Assembly: GCF_050574275.1 (NCBI RefSeq)
Contig: NZ_CP192260.1
Location: forward strand, 868,001 to 932,000
DNA length: 64,000 bases
Direction of reading: 5' to 3'
Source: Virgibacillus_F flavescens
GTDB lineage: Bacteria; Bacillota; Bacilli; Bacillales; Amphibacillaceae
The notes under the pieces are model-generated. The model searched no databases. It was not told the DNA's origin and worked only from the letters and a program-made list of their open reading frames with translations. A program made the translations under genes and the position numbers. Of the stretch, positions 39,736 to 48,909 are shown one piece after another (position 1 is the stretch's first letter; each line of letters starts with the position of its first letter).

Positions 39736-41418
39736 TTACTTCACACCGGTACCTGCATCGGCAGGGTGAACGCCATGACGGTAATAATCTTTATACTCAG
39801 GCTTCATTGGTCTTTGGCCGCGAATAATATCAGCTGCTTTTTCCGCCAACATCAACACTGGTGCATGGATATTTCCATTTGTTGTATGCGGCATAGCAGA
39901 TGCATCTACTACACGCAGATTTTCAAGGCCATGAACTTTCATGGTCTTCGGGTCTACGACTGCCATTGGGTCGGAAGCAGGACCCATTCTTGCTGTACAA
40001 GATGGATGAAGTGCTGTTTCCGCGTCATTTGCTACCCACTCCAAAATCTCTTCGTCTGTTTGAACAGAAGTTCCAGGTGAAATTTCACCCGTACTGTAAG
40101 GTTCTAATGCTGGCTGCGAAAGGATGTCACGTGAAACGCGTATTGCTTCAATCCATTCACGGCGATCGGCTTCGGTAGATAGATAGTTACAGACGATACT
40201 TGGATGCTCGAAAGGGTTACGTGAACGGATTTTCAGGCTACCTCTCGAGTTTGAATACATCGGTCCAACGTGTACTTGGAATCCGTGCTCCGTATCGGCT
40301 TTTTTACCATCATAACGAACCGCAAGTGGTAGGAAATGGAACATCAGATTTGGATATTCAACTTCGTCATTCGAACGAACGAATCCGCCACCTTCAAAAT
40401 GGTTCGTTGATGCTGGACCGGTGCGTCCAAGCAGCCATTGCAAGCCAATCCAAGGCATTTTAGCTTTATTTAAGCTTGGCTGCATGGAAACTGGCTGCGG
40501 ACAAGCGTGCTGAATATATACTTCAAGATGATCCTCAAGGTTTTCTCCTACGCCTGGTAAGTCCAAGATCGGTTCAATGCCAACTGAGCGCAAATGCTCA
40601 GGGTCGCCTACACCGGACAATTGTAATAACTGCGGTGTGTTAAATGCACCACCGGAAAGTATAACTTCTCCCGCGTCAACATGATGGGTTTTTCCGTTCT
40701 GTTTGTATGTGACACCTTGCGCAGTAGTACCATCAAAATTGATGCTGGTAACAAAAGCACGCGTCTCTACGGTAAGATTTTTGCGTCGCATGGCAGGATG
40801 TAAATATGCTCGTGAAGCAGAAACCCGTCTGCCATTATGAATTTGGCTGTCAAATGGACCAAATCCTTCTTGACGAAAACCGTTTACATCGGGTGTCCTT
40901 GCGTAACCAGCCTCAACTCCAGCATCGAAAAAAGCCTGGAATAAAGGGTTCTTGGCAGGTCCGCGCTTTAATTTGATTGGACCATGGTGACCGCGGTATT
41001 CATCCGCGTCGTCTCCAATGGTTCCTTCCAGTCGTTTAAAATATGGTAGACAATGGGCATAATCCCAATCTTCCATTCCGTTATCGGATCCCCAGCGATC
41101 GTAGTCCATCGGGTTACCGCGCTGGTAGATCATGCCATTTATCGAACTTGATCCCCCGAGTACTTTTCCTCGAGCGTGTGCAACACGGCGTCCCTTCATA
41201 TACGGCTCCGGATCCGTAGAATAGATCCAGTCATAATTGCTATTGCCTGATGGAAACATTAATGCTGCCGGCATTTGAATAAATAGATCCCAGAAGTGAT
41301 CATTGCGGCCTGCTTCCAGAACGAGCACGCTGCTATTCTTATCTGCACTTAGACGGTTCCCAAGTACAGAACCTGCACTGCCCCCGCCGACAATGACATA
41401 ATCGTATTTTTGATTCAT
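39736..41418 (-). CDS. betA: Choline dehydrogenase (GMC oxidoreductase)
   Basis: It oxidises choline to betaine aldehyde, and probably on to betaine, using FAD. The 560-aa protein has the FAD motif VGGGSAGSVLGNRL at residues 10-23, GMC signature regions ARGKVLGGSSSINGM and SGGAFNTPQLL, and the C-terminal catalytic region HPSCTARMG with HTTNGNIHAP. In B. subtilis this step is done by the unrelated GbsB alcohol dehydrogenase; here the BetA type takes its place beside a GbsA-type enzyme. It lies downstream of betB on the same strand with a 238-nt gap containing a hairpin. Confidence 0.92.
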   Translation of the reverse strand: MNQKYDYVIVGGGSAGSVLGNRLSADKNSSVLVLEAGRNDHFWDLFIQMPAALMFPSGNSNYDWIYSTDPEPYMKGRRVAHARGKVLGGSSSINGMIYQRGNPMDYDRWGSDNGMEDWDYAHCLPYFKRLEGTIGDDADEYRGHHGPIKLKRGPAKNPLFQAFFDAGVEAGYARTPDVNGFRQEGFGPFDSQIHNGRRVSASRAYLHPAMRRKNLTVETRAFVTSINFDGTTAQGVTYKQNGKTHHVDAGEVILSGGAFNTPQLLQLSGVGDPEHLRSVGIEPILDLPGVGENLEDHLEVYIQHACPQPVSMQPSLNKAKMPWIGLQWLLGRTGPASTNHFEGGGFVRSNDEVEYPNLMFHFLPLAVRYDGKKADTEHGFQVHVGPMYSNSRGSLKIRSRNPFEHPSIVCNYLSTEADRREWIEAIRVSRDILSQPALEPYSTGEISPGTSVQTDEEILEWVANDAETALHPSCTARMGPASDPMAVVDPKTMKVHGLENLRVVDASAMPHTTNGNIHAPVLMLAEKAADIIRGQRPMKPEYKDYYRHGVHPADAGTGVK

Positions 41419-41600
41419 ATAAATCCCTCCATAAAAAAATTAAATGCTAGTTGATTACATTACTTTTTGTTAAGTTTATTAAATATATTTTTAACGGTTT
41501 AAACAATATAAACGTAACATGTTTTGAAACCCTTGTAAAACTTCAAGTAGTAATCTCGTGTTTGAAAGCCCTGCAAGGTACATGCTGGTAAAACGTAAGA

Positions 41601-41638
41601 TAGCTCTAAACCTTTTTACTAAAGAAGGCTTAGAGCTA
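41601..41638 (-). terminator. Hairpin between betB and betA
   Basis: TAGCTCTAA / TTAGAGCTA arms with AT-rich inner pairing and no strong T-run. It may be a weak terminator or processing site between the genes. Confidence 0.45.
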
Positions 41639-41656
41639 TTAGATTTACAACAGAAA

Positions 41657-43129
41657 TTATTTAAACCAATTAACAGGCTCAGGTTGTGTATTACGATAAA
41701 TGTGCTTAACCTCAGTATATTCTTCCATACCTTCTGAACCAAGCTCACGGCCAATGCCTGATTGCTTATAGCCGCCCCACGGTGCTTGTGCAAAGTAAGG
41801 ATGGAAGTCGTTAATCCAAACAGTACCCATTCGCAAGCGTGCCGCTACAAATTCTGCCTTATCCAAATCTTGTGTCCAGACAGCTCCTGCCAAGCCATAA
41901 ATCGTATCATTCGCTAATTTGACTGCTTCTTCTTTAGTCTGGAAGGTTTCTACCGTTAATACCGGTCCGAATACTTCTTCCTGGACGATACGCATATCGT
42001 TTGTGCAGTTAGTAAATATAGTTGGCAGATAGAAAAAGCCGTCTTGCAGTTCAGGATTATCAGGACGTTTTCCGCCAACAGCTAGCTTGGCGCCTTCGTT
42101 TAGGCCGATTTCCACGTAGCTTTCAACTTTTGCACGGTGTTCTGCAGAAATCATTGGTCCGCTTTGTGTGCTTTCATCAAAACCATTGCCTAATTTGATT
42201 CTCTTTGTACGTTCAACCAGTGCTTCAACAAATTCATCATGAATGCTTTCTTCAACTAAAAGTCTGGATCCGGCAGAGCACACTTGTCCTGCGTGGAAAA
42301 ACACAGCGTTTAACGCCTGGTCAACCGCTGTTTCGAAGTCAGCATCGGCAAAGACGATATTTGGATTCTTTCCGCCGAGCTCAAGTGCGATTTTTTTCAC
42401 ATTATGACTGGCTGCCTGCATGATTGTTTTTCCGGTTTCAATGCCACCAGTGAATGAAATTAAATCAACATCATTACTACTTGCTAGTTCTGCACCAGTC
42501 GATGCTCCGGAACCAAGCACGATGTTGGCTACACCTTTTGGTACACCAACCTCTTCTATTAGTTTAAAGACTTTAACGGTTGTTAATGGTGTGATCTCAC
42601 TCGGTTTCATCACAATAGTATTACCTGCTGCCAAAGCCGGTGCAATCTTCCATGCGGCTTGCAATAAAGGATAATTCCATGGTGTGATTTGCCCACAGAC
42701 GCCGACTGGCTCGCGAACAACTTTACTTTCGCTGTTTGGTATCGGTGATGGAATCACTTCACCGCCATTTTTATCTGCTAAACCACCGAAATAAAGAAAA
42801 ACATTTGCGATGTCTGCCATATCACCAAGGCTTTCTTCGAGTGTTTTACCAGTATCCAATGACTCGAGTTCGGCCAGTTCTTGCAGATCTCGACGGATTA
42901 ATGTACCGATTCCGTATACGAGCTCCCCACGTTCGCTAGCAGGTAATGTGCTCCAGCTTCCTTCATCAAAGGCAACCCGTGCTGCTTGAATGGCTGCTCG
43001 CGTATCTTCTTCATTTCCTTCCGCAGCTGTTGCAATAACTTCTTGATTAAAAGGGTTAATAATATTTCGTGTTTCACCGGATTTGGCGTTGATCCATTCA
43101 CCGTTTATATACATTTTTTGTAAATTCAA
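41657..43129 (-). CDS. betB: Betaine aldehyde dehydrogenase
   Basis: It converts betaine aldehyde to the osmoprotectant glycine betaine with NAD+. The 490-aa enzyme has ALELGGKNPNIVFADADF with the catalytic Glu, the catalytic Cys in FFHAGQVCSAGSRL, and the closing WGGYKQSGIGRELG. All are intact and the length is normal; B. subtilis calls the equivalent gbsA. GGAGTG lies upstream of the ATG. An ATTGTT-N5-AACAAT dyad at 43190-43206 lies 61-77 nt upstream and could be a regulator site. It forms the glycine betaine pathway with betA. Confidence 0.93.
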   Translation of the reverse strand: MNLQKMYINGEWINAKSGETRNIINPFNQEVIATAAEGNEEDTRAAIQAARVAFDEGSWSTLPASERGELVYGIGTLIRRDLQELAELESLDTGKTLEESLGDMADIANVFLYFGGLADKNGGEVIPSPIPNSESKVVREPVGVCGQITPWNYPLLQAAWKIAPALAAGNTIVMKPSEITPLTTVKVFKLIEEVGVPKGVANIVLGSGASTGAELASSNDVDLISFTGGIETGKTIMQAASHNVKKIALELGGKNPNIVFADADFETAVDQALNAVFFHAGQVCSAGSRLLVEESIHDEFVEALVERTKRIKLGNGFDESTQSGPMISAEHRAKVESYVEIGLNEGAKLAVGGKRPDNPELQDGFFYLPTIFTNCTNDMRIVQEEVFGPVLTVETFQTKEEAVKLANDTIYGLAGAVWTQDLDKAEFVAARLRMGTVWINDFHPYFAQAPWGGYKQSGIGRELGSEGMEEYTEVKHIYRNTQPEPVNWFK

Positions 43130-43189
43130 ATTATCACTCCTTTATATTTATATAAGCATATCGTTAAATTTGTTAAATAAAAATTAAAT

Positions 43190-43206
43190 ATTGTTAATAA
43201 AACAAT
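43190..43206. promoter_or_regulatory. Candidate operator upstream of betB
   Basis: Inverted repeat ATTGTT-N5-AACAAT in the 369-nt betB / betaine-binding-protein gap. The gap is very AT-rich; apart from TTAA-rich words nothing else stands out. Confidence 0.35.
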
Positions 43207-43498
43207 CGTAACAGTACTTTTAATTACTTGTCAAACATTCTAATGATGAGAAATTGCTCTATCCTCCGTTTATTAATTAAAAAACACGATGAAATAAAAA
43301 AACCGATTTGACAAAACTAAATCTTTCGTTAACCTATTAGGTAGGGCAAAACGTTTAAAAAATATTAAATGTTTTTATTTTATTTAACAAAAGGACAAAG
43401 TTAGTTGTCTGAAGTACCTGCTCGCACTCATGGCAAAAGTGTGTGTGTCTTTAAAGAATGTTTGCCGAAATACAAATCAGAAGGGTGTTTGACTATCA

Positions 43499-44395
43499 AT
43501 GAGTTTTCGCAGAATTTCTCAATTAATTTTATTTACTATCCTGCTTTTTGTACTCGCAGCTTGCAGTTCAACTAGTGGAGATGACGATTCGGGTAGTAAT
43601 GTCGAATCGAAGGAAAGCAAAGGAAAAATTACGATTGGACAGATTAACTGGCCAGAAAATGTTGCAGTAACAAATTTGTGGAAGGCAATTCTGGAAGATA
43701 AAGGTTATGAAGTAGACTTAAAACTTCTTGGAATGGGTCCTCAGATGGCCGCTTTAGCTGCAGGGGAATTAGATGTGGCACCAGAAATCTGGTTGCCGGT
43801 GCAAGATAAGAGTTACTATGAACAATATAATGAGAAAGCTAATTTTTTCGAAGATCCTTGGTATGAAAACGGGAAAGTCGGATTGGCCGTTCCAACGTAT
43901 ATGGAAGATATAAACAGTATTGAAGATTTAAAAGAAAACAAAGAAAAATTTAATGGTGAAATAGTAGGCTTTGAGTCTGGTGCAGGAACTATGCTGGTAA
44001 CGCAAGATGTAATTAAGGAATATGGTCTTGATTATGAATTGGTATCGAGCAGTACGGCAGCAATGATTTCAGCTATTAAGAAAGCAGTTAAACAAAAGGA
44101 ACCTATCGTTGCACCGTTATGGAAACCACATTATGTGTTTTCTGAAGTGGACTTAAAGTTCTTGGAAGATCCGAAGGGAACTTTTGGCGGAGTAGAAAAG
44201 ATCTACATGGCAACTCGTGATGAATTTGCAAAAGACAATGAAGATGTAAGTAAGTGGTTAAAAAACTTTAAATTGAACGACAAGCAGCTTGGTGAATTGA
44301 TGCTTGCTGTGAAAGATAATGAAGAAGATCCTGTTAAAGGCGCACAAAAATGGATGGAAGAAAATCAAGATGTAATTGATAAGTGGATGAAGTAA
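43499..44395 (+). CDS. Glycine betaine/choline-binding lipoprotein
   Basis: A 298-aa substrate-binding protein of the OpuAC/ProX class. The signal peptide ends in lipobox LAAC with lipidated Cys22. The body has GKITIGQINWPENVAVTNLW and the domain-closing segments EIWLPVQDKSYYEQY and IVAPLWKPHYVFSEVD, whose tryptophans form the cation-pi cage for quaternary amines. No permease or ATPase gene is adjacent, so it must join a transporter encoded elsewhere. Its place between betB and gbsR suggests choline supply for betaine synthesis. A terminator follows. Confidence 0.88.
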   Translation: MSFRRISQLILFTILLFVLAACSSTSGDDDSGSNVESKESKGKITIGQINWPENVAVTNLWKAILEDKGYEVDLKLLGMGPQMAALAAGELDVAPEIWLPVQDKSYYEQYNEKANFFEDPWYENGKVGLAVPTYMEDINSIEDLKENKEKFNGEIVGFESGAGTMLVTQDVIKEYGLDYELVSSSTAAMISAIKKAVKQKEPIVAPLWKPHYVFSEVDLKFLEDPKGTFGGVEKIYMATRDEFAKDNEDVSKWLKNFKLNDKQLGELMLAVKDNEEDPVKGAQKWMEENQDVIDKWMK

Positions 44396-44406
44396 TCATC
44401 AGAGAA

Positions 44407-44445
44407 GGAGACGGTACTCGATTACGAGGACCGTCTCTTTTTTTT
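44407..44445 (+). terminator. Terminator of betaine-binding protein gene
   Basis: GGAGACGGT / ACCGTCTC stem with inner CTCG/CGAG pairs, followed by eight T. Confidence 0.85.
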
Positions 44446-44467
44446 GCTTCAGCATTAGATAAGAATA

Positions 44468-44690
44468 CTGAAAAAAGAGTGGATGTAGTACAAATTATAG
44501 CGGATCTACGATCGCATCTTCGAATATACTACGCTTTCCGCGGGCACGGCTTCAGCTTCTTCGGAATGCAAAAACCGCTATTCCTCCGATATCTTCAGCC
44601 AGTGCGGTTCCCGCAGGAGTCTTCGTATATTCGAAGTTGCTTAGTAAGAGTGTAAAGAATAAATTTAATATCTACCACTTTTTTAGTAGC
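44468..44690 (+). repeat. Interspersed palindromic element, copy R4
   Basis: Opens CTGAAAAAAGAG and closes CTTTTTTAGTAG. Inner arms are GCATCTTCGAATATAC and GTATATTCGAAGTTGC. The core shows CTTTCCGCGGGCACGGCTTC and TTCCCGCAGGAGTC as in R2. Confidence 0.83.
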
Positions 44691-44865
44691 CTCTTCGCTG
44701 AAGCACTTAATTATTTCAGGCGGCGAAAGTTGAGTTAGTATGCTCTTGCTTAGTTTAAGTTGCAACTTGGTAATATTAATTATAAAATATAAGAAACATT
44801 TAATTTAAAATTAATTAATTTAACAGCAAATATGCTCTTGTTTTCCACAAAAAAGAGGTGCCGCA

Positions 44866-45444
44866 ATGGAAGTAAACCGGAATAACGATAATAATGAAAA
44901 AGCTAAAGAAAAAATTGATCAGGCCGAAAGTATGATGGTTAATACGATCTCTGAAACGATGGATCTTTATGGAGTTACTCCTTCAGTAGGACGTCTGTAT
45001 GCAACTATGTATTTTAAACATCAGCCTCTTACACTGGATGAAATGAAAGAAGCACTCGGGATGAGTAAACCTAGCATGAGTACATCTGTTAGAAAGCTTC
45101 AAGAAATCAATATCGTTCAAAAAGTGTGGCAGAAAGGCTCTAGAAAAGATACATTCATGGCTGAAAAAAACTTCTTCAATTATTTTTCTCAGTTTTATGG
45201 TATGAAATGGGAACGCGAAGTGAGTATGTTTATGGTCAGTATTAAGAAGGCTAAAGAACAACTCAATGAGGTCATTGAAAATAGTGAAACAGATGAAACA
45301 TTACTAGAAAGAGCACGATTGGATTACCAGCAACTCGATGATGCCATGATCTATTATAAGTGGCTGGATAAGCTCACTAAACTTACTAAATCCGGTGAGA
45401 TATTTGATTATATACCCCTTGAAGATGCAGGTGAAAGAGAATAG
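44866..45444 (+). CDS. gbsR: GbsR-type choline-responsive repressor
   Basis: The 192-aa MarR-like regulator matches GbsR: ISETMDLYGVTPSVGRLYAT in the N-terminal choline-binding region, the HTH LTLDEMKEALGMSKPSMSTSVRKL, and a long C-terminal dimerisation helix ending YKWLDKLTKL. In B. subtilis GbsR represses the betaine synthesis genes until choline binds. Here it lies on the far side of the binding-protein gene and probably controls betB-betA and perhaps the binding protein. AAGAGGTG lies about 6 nt before the ATG. Confidence 0.9.
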   Translation: MEVNRNNDNNEKAKEKIDQAESMMVNTISETMDLYGVTPSVGRLYATMYFKHQPLTLDEMKEALGMSKPSMSTSVRKLQEINIVQKVWQKGSRKDTFMAEKNFFNYFSQFYGMKWEREVSMFMVSIKKAKEQLNEVIENSETDETLLERARLDYQQLDDAMIYYKWLDKLTKLTKSGEIFDYIPLEDAGERE

Positions 45445-45484
45445 TTAACAGGTAGGTTTGTAAAAAATATAATAAATTATTCAT

Positions 45485-45522
45485 AAAAAGTAAGCTCAGC
45501 GCCACTGAGCTTACTTTTTTTT
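45485..45522 (+). terminator. Terminator of gbsR
   Basis: AAAAGTAAGCTCAG / CTGAGCTTACTTTT stem with a 5-nt loop and a T-run. Confidence 0.9.
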
Positions 45523-45667
45523 ATGTTGGAAAAGACATTTGTCTTTCCAAGGTCTCGGGTTTTCCGTTGTTTATAAGCAGGAACGTTTCCGAAAGTGAAA
45601 ATTGAGCCAGAAAGTAGATCTGTCTCACCGAATATTTTCCGAAATTACTAAAACCACCTGAAAATAA

Positions 45668-45835
45668 GCGCAGGTTTTTAGAACCGCGCAGCCTTTTAAT
45701 AAATTCGCGCACCCCTTCGTTAATATCGCGCACCAACTGGCTGGTGCGCGATTTTCTATTGGATATGCGCGATTATTATCCATCATTACGCGTTTTTGTA
45801 CTAACCATGCGCGATTCAACGGATTTCCCCGCATA
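45668..45835. repeat. 21-nt periodic array (GCGC core), 9 units
   Basis: GCGC or a close variant begins at 45668, 45686, 45707, 45728, 45746, 45767, 45788 (ACGCG), 45809 and 45830 (CCGCA). Steps are 18, 21, 21, 18, 21, 21, 21 and 21 nt. The word reads GCGCA in the left half and GCGCG in the right half. Spacers are unrelated. It fills the gap between gbsR and the siderophore permease. Confidence 0.85.
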
Positions 45836-45879
45836 GTTGCATATTCTGAAGTGTTTTATATATATTCTGGCAACTTGCT

Positions 45880-46887
45880 TTATTTCCTCAATAGTAAATA
45901 CATAAAATATGGTGCGCCAATTAGTGCGACCATAATCCCAGCTGGAATGCCGCTTGGGTCGAGGATGTTGTGGCCGATTGTGTCTGCTACGACTAGTAGC
46001 CAGCCGCCGATGAGTATGGCAACAGGCAGAAATAGTTGATTTCTTGGGCCAACTAACGCCTTCGCAATATGTGGGGCCATTAATCCGATAAAGGAAATGC
46101 CTCCTGTTACAGATACTGCGGAAGCGGCTAAGGCAACGGCGGTTAACAGTAAGATGATGCGTTCTTTATCAATGGATACACCGACACCGATTGCAACCGG
46201 CTCGCTTAGTCCGAGTATATTTAAGCGGTTGGCTTTGTATAGTGTGAATGGAATCAGTATGAGTAACCAAGGGAGGAGCGCCCAGATAAATGGCCAGTCC
46301 GTTCCCCAAATATTACCTGCCAGCCATGTGGCGATAAAGTCTACCTTTGTTTGGTCTGCCGATGAAATAAGCACAATCATTACACCTGACAGTGCGAATG
46401 AAAATCCAATTCCGATCAGTAGTAGCCGCACGGGTTGAAGTCCTGTCTGTTTGTCATAGGAAAACAAGTAGATTAAGAAGGCTGTCAGTAATGCGCCGAG
46501 AAATGCCACAAGTGGAAGCAGATAGATGAATGACCCTGCCTCAATTGGGAAAAACAAAAAGAATAAGGCAATGGCAACGCCGGCACCGGAGTTTATTCCG
46601 ATGATACCGGGATCTGCTAAATCATTACGGGAAACCCCTTGTAAAATTGATCCGGATAAAGCCAGTGCCATTCCTGCTAACAAGGTAATCAGCATTCGTG
46701 GAAGTCGAATGGAAAATAAAACAAATTCCTCTTTGAATGTTCCCTGGCCGAACAGTGCTGGAATCAATCTGTCGTAGGATACAGTTGAGTAGCCGATTCC
46801 CATTCCAATTGCGGCAGTGACTAATATAAGTGCTGTAAGGACTATTAGAATTACGCGCTGTTTTCTGATCAATGAAGGATTTATCAT
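45880..46887 (-). CDS. FecCD-family siderophore permease, system 2, subunit 2
   Basis: The 335-aa permease has nine to ten helices. It shows the family segments SIRLPRMLITLLAGMALALSG and NDLADPGIIGIN, and the ATPase-contact region FIGLMAPHIAKALVG. It overlaps the upstream permease by 4 nt and is the last gene of the four-gene unit ATPase-lipoprotein-permease-permease. It ends with GAPYFMYLLLRK like the system 1 proteins but differs in detail, so the two systems probably carry different siderophores. Confidence 0.9.
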   Translation of the reverse strand: MINPSLIRKQRVILIVLTALILVTAAIGMGIGYSTVSYDRLIPALFGQGTFKEEFVLFSIRLPRMLITLLAGMALALSGSILQGVSRNDLADPGIIGINSGAGVAIALFFLFFPIEAGSFIYLLPLVAFLGALLTAFLIYLFSYDKQTGLQPVRLLLIGIGFSFALSGVMIVLISSADQTKVDFIATWLAGNIWGTDWPFIWALLPWLLILIPFTLYKANRLNILGLSEPVAIGVGVSIDKERIILLLTAVALAASAVSVTGGISFIGLMAPHIAKALVGPRNQLFLPVAILIGGWLLVVADTIGHNILDPSGIPAGIMVALIGAPYFMYLLLRK

Positions 46888-47891
46888 GCGAACATGTTCC
46901 CTCCTTTACGAACGATGATAAGGAAGAAAGGTAAGCCCATTATAGCTACAATGGCTGCCACCGGCGTTTCGTATGGAGCATGAATGGTGCGTCCTAGTGT
47001 GTCGGCCAGGAGCATAAATGTTGCTCCGACAATCGCAGACATTGGGATGATCGAACGATAGTCGGTTCCGACGATGCCGCGAACGACGTGCGGAACCATT
47101 AATCCGATAAAGACCATATTCCCTACTAAGGCGACGGCAGCACCTGCAAGCAAGGTCATAATGATGAATAAAACGAACTTGATTTGTGTTGTTTTTTGCC
47201 CTAACCCAACTGCCACCTCTTCATTCAAACTAAGGATGGTAAGCTGTCGTGAGAGCATTAATGCTATTACGATTCCAAGAACGATAAAAGGAATAATGAC
47301 TTGAAGCTGACTCCATGATGTGCCAATCATACCTCCAGCAGTCCACATGGAGACGTTTTTGGAAATCGTAAAATAAAGCCCCACACCTTCCGCAATGGCA
47401 TAGAGGAAGGCTGAGACGGCAGATCCCGCCAATACGATACGAAGCGGGGAAAACCCAACTTTTTTCATGGATCCGACACCAAAAACCATGATCGCTCCGG
47501 CTGCTGATCCAATGAAGCAGGCAATCATGATTCCGAAATAATTGGCGGAAGGTATGAAAGCTATCGTGATAGCTAATGCTGCATTAGCCCCGGCGGATAA
47601 TCCAAGCAGACCAGGATCGGCCAAGGGATTTCTGGTCATTCCCTGCATGACTGCACCGGATACGGCAAGGGACGCGCCGACGAAAATAGCTGCCACTTCA
47701 CGTGGGAAGCGGATCTCTCGAATAATCGATATGTTTTTACCGGTCGCATTGGAGGTAATGGCTAGCCATACATCTTTAACTGCAATGTCGGCAGCGCCAA
47801 ATACACATGCAATAACAAACATAGCGATTAATGCTAGAATTCCGGCAATTAGTTTATAAATAAAAGGCAAGCGCTGTTTTTCTTTTGTCAT
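46884..47891 (-). CDS. FecCD-family siderophore permease, system 2, subunit 1
   Basis: The 335-aa partner permease shows REIRFPREVAAIFVGASLAVS, NPLADPGLLGLSAGANAAL and FIGLMVPHVVRGIVG. The NPLADPGLLG form rather than NPLASP separates system 2 from system 1. It lies 94 nt after the lipoprotein gene, with a hairpin in the gap, and overlaps the next permease by 4 nt. Control should come from the Fur box at 49729 through the shared transcript. Confidence 0.9.
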   Translation of the reverse strand: MTKEKQRLPFIYKLIAGILALIAMFVIACVFGAADIAVKDVWLAITSNATGKNISIIREIRFPREVAAIFVGASLAVSGAVMQGMTRNPLADPGLLGLSAGANAALAITIAFIPSANYFGIMIACFIGSAAGAIMVFGVGSMKKVGFSPLRIVLAGSAVSAFLYAIAEGVGLYFTISKNVSMWTAGGMIGTSWSQLQVIIPFIVLGIVIALMLSRQLTILSLNEEVAVGLGQKTTQIKFVLFIIMTLLAGAAVALVGNMVFIGLMVPHVVRGIVGTDYRSIIPMSAIVGATFMLLADTLGRTIHAPYETPVAAIVAIMGLPFFLIIVRKGGNMFA

Positions 47892-47922
47892 AGTTTCTCA
47901 TCTTTTCTTTCATAGAATAGGG

Positions 47923-47953
47923 AAGAGGAACTCTTATGGTAAGAATTCCTCTT
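47923..47953 (-). other. Intercistronic hairpin in siderophore operon 2
   Basis: AAGAGGAA / TTCCTCTT arms with inner pairing, between the lipoprotein and permease genes. The position matches that of the hairpin in operon 1, although it lacks a T-run on the coding strand. Confidence 0.45.
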
Positions 47954-47985
47954 AAAAAAATTTGCAGGGATTACGTCTCGAGCGC

Positions 47986-48909
47986 TTAATTTCCTAAAAA
48001 TGATTCTTTGAAGAAAGTAAGCTGTTTTTCCAGTGTGACTGGGTCCGTGAAAGAGGCACCGTTTCCTTTCATTTCAAAAACATGATTGTTTTTAACAGCA
48101 GGCATATTTTTATAAGCTTCTGTTTCCATGAACGAAGTATCGGCATCTGTGTATTTACTTAGGATCAGATAATCACCTACATACTCAGGGATTACTTCAG
48201 CAGATAGGGTGTAATAACCCGCTTCTAAAGCCATTTCTTTTACTTTGTCAGGCATCTTTAAGTCCATTGCCTGGTATAGGATTTCCGTTCCGCGTGCCCA
48301 GTTATCACCGAAAACATAAAGTTCTTTGCCATAGCTTTCGATTACCGTTACGGTAGCATCTTCACCTATTTTCGCACGGATTTCTTCTCCTGCGGCTTCT
48401 GCACGTGCTTTAAAATCATCAACCCATTTCTGTGCTTCTTCCTCTTTGTTCAGAAGCTTACCAATCTCTAAATGCTGTTCTAAATAATCAGCTTTGCCCC
48501 ATGTGTAGGTTACAGTAGGTGCAATCTCCTTTAATTTATCAATGTTCTTAATCGTGCTTAACCCGATAATTAAATCTGGGTCTAACTCAATAATTTTTTC
48601 CAGGCTTTCGTCTGAAACTTCTTCTACGTCTTTTAATTCTTCTTCAAATGTAGGGTTATTTTTCGACCAAACATCTGTACCAACTACGTTCACGCCTAAA
48701 TTGATGACGTTTCCTGTGAAACCGGAAAGCGAAATAACACGCTTTGGATCTGCTGGCACCTCAATGGGACCGCTTTCAGATTGGTACGTTATTGTGTCTG
48801 ATTTTTTATCTGCTGAATCTTTGTCTTCTTTTTTGGCGTTTGTATCACTACTGCAGGCGCTAATAACCAGTACGAGCAGCAGGAAAAATGGAAGTAACAG
48901 TTTTTTCAT
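47986..48909 (-). CDS. Fe(III)-siderophore-binding lipoprotein, system 2
   Basis: A 307-aa binding protein. The signal peptide ends ISAC with the lipidated Cys19, followed by an acidic/Lys linker and ADPKRVISLSGFTGNVINLGV. LDPDLIIGLSTIKNIDKLKE is the usual domain-linker start. The family is the class III siderophore binders. Its ATG lies inside the end of the ATPase gene (50-nt overlap in another frame) with AAAGGAGAC upstream. It is second in the operon; the differences from the system 1 binder suggest another ligand. Confidence 0.9.
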   Translation of the reverse strand: MKKLLLPFFLLLVLVISACSSDTNAKKEDKDSADKKSDTITYQSESGPIEVPADPKRVISLSGFTGNVINLGVNVVGTDVWSKNNPTFEEELKDVEEVSDESLEKIIELDPDLIIGLSTIKNIDKLKEIAPTVTYTWGKADYLEQHLEIGKLLNKEEEAQKWVDDFKARAEAAGEEIRAKIGEDATVTVIESYGKELYVFGDNWARGTEILYQAMDLKMPDKVKEMALEAGYYTLSAEVIPEYVGDYLILSKYTDADTSFMETEAYKNMPAVKNNHVFEMKGNGASFTDPVTLEKQLTFFKESFLGN

